A stretch of 64,000 nucleotides of DNA, from contig NZ_BDCG01000002.1 in the NCBI RefSeq assembly GCF_001613385.1, positions 310,001 through 374,000 of the forward strand. The letters run 5' to 3'. The stretch comes from Nocardia flavorosea NBRC 108225 (GTDB lineage Bacteria; Actinomycetota; Actinomycetes; Mycobacteriales; Mycobacteriaceae). A model generated the notes under the pieces. That model ran no database searches and had not been told where the DNA came from. It worked only from the letters and a program-made list of their open reading frames with translations. Of this stretch, positions 58,758 to 64,000 are shown piece after piece; position 1 is the first letter of the stretch, and every line of letters starts with the position of its first letter. Position numbers and translations under genes: made by a program.

Positions 58758-59681
58758 ATGAGTTCATCCGCCGTCGCCGTTGCGGTGCTGGGCGCCGGCC
58801 TGCTCGCCGAACCGATCGCGGACCGGATCGGCGCCCGGCCCGATCTGCAGCTCACCGGACTGATCACGGATCCGCAGGTGCCCCCCGCGGGCACCGGATG
58901 CCTCGTCTACGTACCGTCGTTCGCCGAAATCGCCGCGGAGGCGCCCGCCACGATACTGCCGCGCCTGCTGCGCGAGGGGTACGACGTGATCTCCACGGCG
59001 CCGCAGAACAGCCACGGTCCCGACACCGCGCTCGCCGACGCCTGCCACGACGGGAATTCGGTTTTCCATGCGACCGGCGCATTCCAGACCACCGTCCCCG
59101 CCCGCCTCCTTCGGGCGGTCACCGAGGTCACCCGCGATATCCGCCGGGTGGAGCTCGTGGAGGAACTGGATTTCACCGGCGCCGGCGTCTACCCGTGGGG
59201 CCCACCCGGCGAAGTCGGTATCGGCACCGTCGACACCGCCGTCGCCACGCGGGCCGCGGCCCTCATAGACGGCTATTACACGGCGGGACTCCGGATCCTG
59301 AACGAGGCAGTTTTCGGCAGCACGACCGGCAGCACCGAAACACCGGCCGGCACGGTGGATATCGTCACCGACGCGGCAGGCACGGTCGAGCAGGTGATCG
59401 TGAACCGCACTCTCGGCGCCGAGCTGAGCTACCGGTCCATCTGGTCGGCGGCCACCGCGGAACGGGCACCACTGCGCTACCGACTCACCACGACCACCGA
59501 TACCGGGAAGGGAACGGCGAACGTCCGCTTCAAATGTATGGCGGGCGTCCATCCTGCCGACCATCTGACCTGCGTCAATGCCGTGGAAGCGATCCGTCCG
59601 GTGCATGAGCTGGCCCCCGGGGCGGTCCTGCGCGACGTATCCACCATCCCTCCGGCGTCCGAACGGCGACTGATCTGCTGA
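58758..59681 (+). CDS. DapB-like NAD(P)-dependent dehydrogenase
   Basis: A 307-aa dehydrogenase resembling the dihydrodipicolinate-reductase-like/2,4-diaminopentanoate dehydrogenase group. The Rossmann motif VLGAGLLAEPIA is followed by YVPSFAEIAAEAPATILPRL and the long C-terminal beta domain (LVEELDFTGAGVYPWG, then MAGVHPADHLTCVNA). DapB proper is shorter and has a different SHHRxK catalytic motif, which is absent, so lysine synthesis is unlikely. The substrate is unknown. GGAG precedes the ATG. Confidence 0.7.
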   Translation: MSSSAVAVAVLGAGLLAEPIADRIGARPDLQLTGLITDPQVPPAGTGCLVYVPSFAEIAAEAPATILPRLLREGYDVISTAPQNSHGPDTALADACHDGNSVFHATGAFQTTVPARLLRAVTEVTRDIRRVELVEELDFTGAGVYPWGPPGEVGIGTVDTAVATRAAALIDGYYTAGLRILNEAVFGSTTGSTETPAGTVDIVTDAAGTVEQVIVNRTLGAELSYRSIWSAATAERAPLRYRLTTTTDTGKGTANVRFKCMAGVHPADHLTCVNAVEAIRPVHELAPGAVLRDVSTIPPASERRLIC

Positions 59682-59727
59682 GATCGAACGCCGCGCCCTT
59701 CGGCCCCGGCCGGTACCGTCCGCGGTT

Positions 59728-61056
59728 TCAGGCGTCGAAGAGCAGATAGAGCCCGGTGAAGGTGTAGCCGACCATGAGCAGCATGAGCGCGAGCTGGCCG
59801 GTGAGCCGATGCGCCCGCGGCAGCAGCCGCAGACAGCGATCGTGTGCGGCGGCGACACCCAGCACATGGCCGGTCACCACGGCCACGACCTTGATGGTGC
59901 CCAGCACCGCCGGATGCGCCGACAGGAGGTACGCGACCTCCCGGTCGGCCAGGCCGAACAGGTTCCACCCGGCGCCGAACGGATCCGCGAACAGGATCAC
60001 GGTGGCCTGGCTCTTCTCGACCAGGAAGCTCAGATAGTGCGCGACCACGTACCCCGCAATGATCGGGGTCAGAGTGTACGCGAGCCGAGCCGGGAGCTGG
60101 TGGCGTTCGGCGCGGGCGAGTCCACCGGTGGCCGCGGCGGCCACTCGGAAACTCACCCCGACGGCGGCAATGAACACCAGCAGTCCGGCGGTACCCACCA
60201 GGGTGCGCCCCGGGGCGCCGCCGGCATCGGAAAGCAGACCCCGCCACCATTCGAACATCGAAAAGCTGTCGAATGCAGTGGAACCCAGCAGCGTCGCCGC
60301 GACCGCCACCGCCCCGGGACTCACCGGCGTGCCTGCCAGATTCGCCAACGGCGAGCGCAGGACAAACACACCGGCGGGCCCCCGGGCCAGCGGGCTCAAC
60401 CGGCCGAGCAGGCTGCTGTACACCTCCAGCGGGTCGGCGTACTCCGCCCATTCGGTGCCGAAAACGAATAAACCCACCACAGTGACGATCAGGTATCCGG
60501 CCACCCATACGGTCACGGCGGTCACCGAGCCGGGATCGGGGGATGCCAGTTCCAGCCAGACGAAGGTGAAGAGCCCGACCGCCGCCGGCCACCGGCCCCA
60601 CGCCCGCGGATACCGCAACCATCCGGACTCGGGGGCGCGACCGGTGAGCGCGCACACCCCGCGGTGCACGGCCCGCGCCGGGGACAGCAGCTTCCACACC
60701 GGTCCGGCGACCAGCGAGGCCACCATCACCCCGACCCAGACCAGTACGTAGACGACACCGGACACCGGATTCGCAGCCGGATCGGCCGAACCGAATACGC
60801 CGATTGCCAGGAGTAGCGCGGTCGCGGCGACGCTTCCCACGGCGACGGCCGCACGGAGAACCGGCGAATCCACTACCGCACGCACCGGCGCCGGTACCGG
60901 TTTCCCGCGCGCGGCCGGGTCCAGCCGGGGTTCGCGCCAGGCGAAGGCGAGCACCGCGAACGAGAAGGCCAGCGCCCATGCCGCGCCGATCAGCGCGTAG
61001 GTCAGCGGGATCGGCAGATCCGACGCCCCGCCGATCCCGTGGGCCAGCGCTGTCAC
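59728..61056 (-). CDS. Polytopic membrane protein of the cupredoxin operon
   Basis: A 442-aa protein with about ten membrane helices. Its N-terminus TALAHGIGGASDLPIPL and the stretch FGTEWAEYADPLEVYSSLLG are distinctive. Proteins of this kind are sometimes annotated as fenitrothion-hydrolase (FedB)-like, but I recall this without a check. His and Asp residues at the membrane edge could bind metal. GTG 61056 overlaps the cupredoxin lipoprotein stop (GTGA). It is last in a four-gene minus-strand operon; a 46-base gap separates it from the convergent DapB-like gene. Confidence 0.65.
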   Translation of the reverse strand: MTALAHGIGGASDLPIPLTYALIGAAWALAFSFAVLAFAWREPRLDPAARGKPVPAPVRAVVDSPVLRAAVAVGSVAATALLLAIGVFGSADPAANPVSGVVYVLVWVGVMVASLVAGPVWKLLSPARAVHRGVCALTGRAPESGWLRYPRAWGRWPAAVGLFTFVWLELASPDPGSVTAVTVWVAGYLIVTVVGLFVFGTEWAEYADPLEVYSSLLGRLSPLARGPAGVFVLRSPLANLAGTPVSPGAVAVAATLLGSTAFDSFSMFEWWRGLLSDAGGAPGRTLVGTAGLLVFIAAVGVSFRVAAAATGGLARAERHQLPARLAYTLTPIIAGYVVAHYLSFLVEKSQATVILFADPFGAGWNLFGLADREVAYLLSAHPAVLGTIKVVAVVTGHVLGVAAAHDRCLRLLPRAHRLTGQLALMLLMVGYTFTGLYLLFDA

Positions 61057-61442
61057 GGGCGCACGAGCAGGGTCGCCACCGTGACCCCGGCATGATGCAG
61101 TTCGATCTCCACCCGGCCCGGTACCTCGACAGCGAACCGGAAACGCTGTCCCGTGGCCGGGGCGACAGCGAACGTATGGTCGGGTTCGGCGTGCACATGC
61201 AATTCGTCGGAGATATCGCTGTCCACGATCACTTCGACCGGCTGACCGACCCGCGCGTCGAGCCTGCGGTCCACCGGCGACACCACCCCGTCCGCTATCC
61301 GCACGGTCAGGCGCACGCTCGCCGCGGACTCGGTCACGCCAGGGGTTTTCTCCGCGCCTGGACCCGGTGGTTCGGAGGCCGCGCAGCCGGCCGTGAGCAG
61401 ACCTGCCACGAGCAGTGGCAGGCATAGGCGCGATAGGGACAT
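61053..61442 (-). CDS. Cupredoxin-like lipoprotein
   Basis: A 129-aa lipoprotein. The signal ends in LTAGC (Cys20 lipidated). The mature domain has a cupredoxin beta fold: RLDARVGQPVEVIVDSD, then ELHVHAEPDHTFAV (His82, His84, His89) and VEIELHHAGVTVATLLV (His116, His117). The histidines suggest a type 1 or type 2 copper site outside the membrane, although the usual Cys ligand is missing. It is translated from a TGATG junction with the upstream small protein and overlaps the downstream membrane protein gene. Confidence 0.75.
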   Translation of the reverse strand: MSLSRLCLPLLVAGLLTAGCAASEPPGPGAEKTPGVTESAASVRLTVRIADGVVSPVDRRLDARVGQPVEVIVDSDISDELHVHAEPDHTFAVAPATGQRFRFAVEVPGRVEIELHHAGVTVATLLVRP

Positions 61443-61636
61443 CAGTTCTCCTCGTCGGTATCGGGCGCCGTATCGGTCACATGCGGCGGAGCCGGTTCGT
61501 CCGCGCCGGCCCTGCGGTCGCGCACCGCGATGAAAAGGACGACTCCGGCGATGAGAAAGGCGGGAAGGAAGGCGGGAATCGCCAACAGGATCGAGTGGTC
61601 CGCCAGGACCACCACATCGTCGAACCGGTCGTTCAC
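61442..61636 (-). CDS. Small single-helix membrane protein (64 aa)
   Basis: A 64-aa protein with one membrane helix (ILLAIPAFLPAFLIAGVVLF) and an acidic tail. It is likely a small subunit or assembly factor of the same complex. GTG 61636 overlaps the upstream gene stop (GTGA) and its own stop overlaps the lipoprotein start in TGATG. Confidence 0.65.
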   Translation of the reverse strand: MNDRFDDVVVLADHSILLAIPAFLPAFLIAGVVLFIAVRDRRAGADEPAPPHVTDTAPDTDEEN

Positions 61637-63492
61637 GTAACCGGCGCCTGCTCCGGCGCGCGCACCGCGGACGATCGCGGGTAGCGATCGTTGATCCGGG
61701 CAGCGCCCCAGCACAACGCGGCGATCAGCGCCAGGCTGCACAGCAGCACGATCAGGGAGGCCGCGGTGAAAAGCCAGGCGGGATGATCGAACGAACGCTC
61801 CCGCTGCAACACCGTGATCTCGGCGACGAACGGGCGGGTGAACTCGGCCGGCGCCGACACTTCCTCGGCACCGATACCGGCGTCGGCGGCCATGAAGATC
61901 GGCAGCGCGGTCTGTGTGCGCCCGTCCTGGACGCGCAGGATCGTCTTCCAGGTGCCGTGGACCGGAACCGCCTCCGTGGTCACGTAATGTCCCTCGCCCA
62001 TCCGGCGCAGTTGATCCACCACGAGCCCGCGGCCCGGACTGTCACTGCCCACACCGCCCTGCCAGGCGAGGACCTGGACCCATTCGGGGTCGTCTCCGGC
62101 CAGATCGTCCGGTGTGATCCGAATATCGGCGTGCACCATGCGGCCGCCGTCCGCCGGGGCTTCCCGTAACTGCACCGTTGCCCGGGCGTCCTGCGGAATA
62201 TCGATCATCAGACCATTGGCGGTCGCCGCGGCGACCACGACCACGGCGGTGGTGACCAGTGCGCGCCGCACGGCCGGGCGCGGTAACGGTTCCCCCAGCA
62301 GCACGGTGGCGAGCATCGCGCCGACCACCCCACCCGCGATTCCGGTGGGGACCGTCATCAGCAGCAGTTCCGGCCACATCGCCGTGGGCCATGGATCGAC
62401 GAATACCGCGGCGACCCACAGGGATTCCAGCCAGATCCCCAGCGTCGCCGCCACCAGACCCGTCAGCGCGCCCCACAGGACCCGGCGCCGAGCCGCCGGT
62501 AGCAGGCAGAGCACCTCCACCACCACCGCGATCCCGAGATAGAGCGGGAAGACGTTACGCGGCGCGTCGATGACCGGCCCGCCGACCAGCCAGGCCACCA
62601 CGAGCCGGACCACCGCGGCGAAACAGGCCACTACCAGCGCGGCACCCGTTCCGAGGGTCATCCTGGCCGCGATCAGCGCAACGGTTGCCGCCGCCACCAT
62701 CAGCATGGGTTGCAGTACCAGCCGGAACTGCTCGACACCGAAGTCGTACTCCACCTGGAATACCGACAACCCGATGAGCAGGCCCCCGAAGGCGAACGCC
62801 CGCATCCACCACATCCGGCGCGGCCGCGGCTCCTCCGGATCCGGCCGGCTGCGCCGGCCCTCGAATTCGAGCAGCAGCACACCGACCAGCGAGAGCCCCG
62901 CACCGCCGATGAGCATCAGATGCGTCGGACCCCACAGCGTGACGTCCTGGCCGAATATGCGGTGCCACACATCGTCGAGCGGGAAACCGATCAGCGCATA
63001 CAGCCCGGCACCGGCCAGCAGGATCCCGCCGACGGGCGCGTACCAGGTGCGGGTGATCCGCACCGCCGCCGGCCCGGGTTTCTCGTCGAGTGGCAGCACG
63101 ATCGCCGCCATTCCGGCGGTGAACAGGAAGAACAGGCCGGCGAGGATGAAATAGTGCGCCGGGTTGGCCAGCGGACCCTCGTCGCGGCCGTTGCCGATGT
63201 GCAGACTCACATCCCAGATGAAGCCGAGCAGCGCGGTGAGGATGGTGGCCAGGAACATCGCCAGCGGTAGCGCCACCCAGCCCGGCTGATCGAACCAGCT
63301 GCCGAGCCGGTCCGCTACCCGCTGTAACCAGGTGATGCGGCGGGTGCGGTGGAGGTAGCCCACCCACATCAATCCGAGGGCGATCACCCCGGCGGCCCCG
63401 GTCATGAGGGCGACCTGATCCAGGGCGGCGCCACCGCCTTCGCTCCCCTGGGCAAGCGACCGCCCGATCATTTCGTGCGCACCGTTCGGCAC
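61633..63492 (-). CDS. Large polytopic membrane protein with extracytoplasmic domain
   Basis: A 619-aa protein with about eleven membrane helices, then a soluble domain at about 430-575 (QLREAPADGGRMVHADIRIT, then ILRVQDGRTQTALPIFMAAD) and a last helix. Loops with conserved-looking polar residues occur at IWDVSLHIGNGRDEG, PLANPAHYF and FPLDDVWHRIFGQD, THLML; these carry His and Asp suited to metal binding. I do not recognise a named family. GTG 63492 is taken as start because GGAGG lies seven bases upstream. First gene of the four-gene operon. Confidence 0.65.
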   Translation of the reverse strand: MPNGAHEMIGRSLAQGSEGGGAALDQVALMTGAAGVIALGLMWVGYLHRTRRITWLQRVADRLGSWFDQPGWVALPLAMFLATILTALLGFIWDVSLHIGNGRDEGPLANPAHYFILAGLFFLFTAGMAAIVLPLDEKPGPAAVRITRTWYAPVGGILLAGAGLYALIGFPLDDVWHRIFGQDVTLWGPTHLMLIGGAGLSLVGVLLLEFEGRRSRPDPEEPRPRRMWWMRAFAFGGLLIGLSVFQVEYDFGVEQFRLVLQPMLMVAAATVALIAARMTLGTGAALVVACFAAVVRLVVAWLVGGPVIDAPRNVFPLYLGIAVVVEVLCLLPAARRRVLWGALTGLVAATLGIWLESLWVAAVFVDPWPTAMWPELLLMTVPTGIAGGVVGAMLATVLLGEPLPRPAVRRALVTTAVVVVAAATANGLMIDIPQDARATVQLREAPADGGRMVHADIRITPDDLAGDDPEWVQVLAWQGGVGSDSPGRGLVVDQLRRMGEGHYVTTEAVPVHGTWKTILRVQDGRTQTALPIFMAADAGIGAEEVSAPAEFTRPFVAEITVLQRERSFDHPAWLFTAASLIVLLCSLALIAALCWGAARINDRYPRSSAVRAPEQAPVT

Positions 63493-63720
63493 TGGACCTC
63501 CACACCAGCCGGGATATATGTGACGAAAAGTAGCATGAAATACGGCTGGGGGCGCGGTGTTCACCCAAGTCGGCAAAGACAGTTCGCCGCAATGCTATTC
63601 GCCACGGAGCCGCACCCGTGCTCCATTCGACCGACTACGGCCTCGCCCCAGCACGGGCGACCTCCGCGACGGCGCCGGGGTCGAACGCCTCCACCGACCC
63701 CGGCCACCGCAATCGACCGA

Positions 63721-63894
63721 TCAGTCGCGGAAGGCGTCCTTCACCTTCTCGCCGGCATCCTTCAGATTCGATTTGACCTGATCGGCCTTACCTTCGTTCT
63801 TCTTGTCCTCGTCACCGGTGGCCTCGCCGAACTTCTCCTTGGCCTGACCGGCGAGCTCCTCGGCCTTGTTGCCGGCCTTGTCGGTTCCACTCAC
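63721..63894 (-). CDS. csbD: CsbD-family stress protein
   Basis: A 57-aa hydrophilic protein with the CsbD pattern: SGTDKAGNKAEELAGQAKEK, then TGDEDKKNEGKADQVKS and KDAGEKVKDAF. CsbD proteins are general-stress proteins of unknown biochemistry, controlled by SigB in Bacillus. The GTG start follows AAAGGAGTCCGGCT. A SigF-type promoter lies about 60 bases upstream. The 226 bases between it and the membrane-protein start upstream of 63492 show no gene. Confidence 0.85.
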   Translation of the reverse strand: MSGTDKAGNKAEELAGQAKEKFGEATGDEDKKNEGKADQVKSNLKDAGEKVKDAFRD

Positions 63895-63953
63895 AGCCGG
63901 ACTCCTTTCGTCGGGGCGACCGGCCTGCGCGATCCAGCCGGTCTGCGGCGTGG

Positions 63954-63978
63954 GTATCCACCGACCGGCCCCGTAAAC
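63954..63978 (-). promoter_or_regulatory. SigF-type promoter of csbD
   Basis: On the minus strand GTTT (63975-63978), a 15-base spacer, and GGATAC (63954-63959). One base differs from the GGGTA core, but the spacing equals that of the other three sites and the target is a SigB-type gene. Confidence 0.5.
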
Positions 63979-64000
63979 AGGCGGTACGCCGAAACGTCCG

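Noticed and set aside
1..64000. Prophage, integrative element or insertion sequence
   Set aside because: No integrase, transposase, att-like direct repeats, tRNA gene or sharp change in base composition was found.

Overview
The window is high-GC actinobacterial chromosome, most like Nocardia or a close mycolic-acid-producing relative. The basis is codon use, GTG starts, many SDR, FadD, P450 and Baeyer-Villiger genes, two mycofactocin-type dehydrogenases, a very long CtpH/CtpI-type P-ATPase, and a SigF-type sigma factor. No rRNA, tRNA, CRISPR array, integrase or transposase was recognised. It reads as ordinary chromosome rich in lipid and redox metabolism plus several stress and signalling modules.

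Layout. Bases 1-5.4 kb hold the end of an ADP-ribosylglycohydrolase, an HSD10-like SDR with a TesB thioesterase, a second SDR, an S-adenosylmethionine methyltransferase and a lone RlaP-type nucleotidyltransferase. From 5.4 to 14.1 kb lies an oxidative segment: P450, a DUF1059 small protein, CysQ-like phosphatase, mycofactocin-type SDR, NDMA-dependent alcohol dehydrogenase, MaoC hydratase, a TSUP permease, a zinc alcohol dehydrogenase and a YcaQ-like DNA glycosylase. From 14.2 to 21 kb are the 1561-aa P-ATPase, an alpha/beta-hydrolase that has lost catalytic Ser and His, and a PRC-barrel/DUF2382 stress protein. From 21.8 to 30.6 kb are TetR regulators, a membrane hydrolase, a Baeyer-Villiger monooxygenase, a secreted lipase, a zwf-gntK pair, and an unrecognised HTH/coiled-coil protein between two large palindromes.

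From 31.3 to 38.9 kb a tightly packed seven-gene operon (di-iron protein, ferredoxin-type reductase, SRPBCC protein, Baeyer-Villiger monooxygenase, SDR, esterase, long-chain acyl-CoA synthetase) sits opposite a TetR regulator. It recalls the mymA operon of M. tuberculosis joined to an oxygenase/reductase module. Then come a three-roadblock-plus-PATAN operon with no GTPase (39-41 kb), an ECF42-type sigma operon (41.3-43.5 kb), a flavoprotein, and a MarR-MFS-YceI operon whose transporter and YceI protein both carry transthyretin-like domains (45.4-49.3 kb). Next are an acetyltransferase, a dienelactone hydrolase, a PepSY/two-component locus whose kinase has an extremely acidic sensor, sigF, a nitroreductase and LtrA. 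The window ends with two small envelope-type proteins, a DapB-like dehydrogenase, a four-gene cupredoxin/membrane operon and csbD.

The most connected regulatory signal is a GTTT-N15-GGGTAG-like promoter found, with the same spacing, in front of sigF, the P-ATPase, the PRC-barrel gene and csbD. This suggests a local SigF general-stress regulon, and for the P-ATPase it predicts an almost leaderless mRNA. The best candidates for undescribed biology are the four-gene cupredoxin operon, the transporter/YceI pair with shared domains, and the GTPase-free roadblock cluster. All functions are inferred from sequence reading without database searches.
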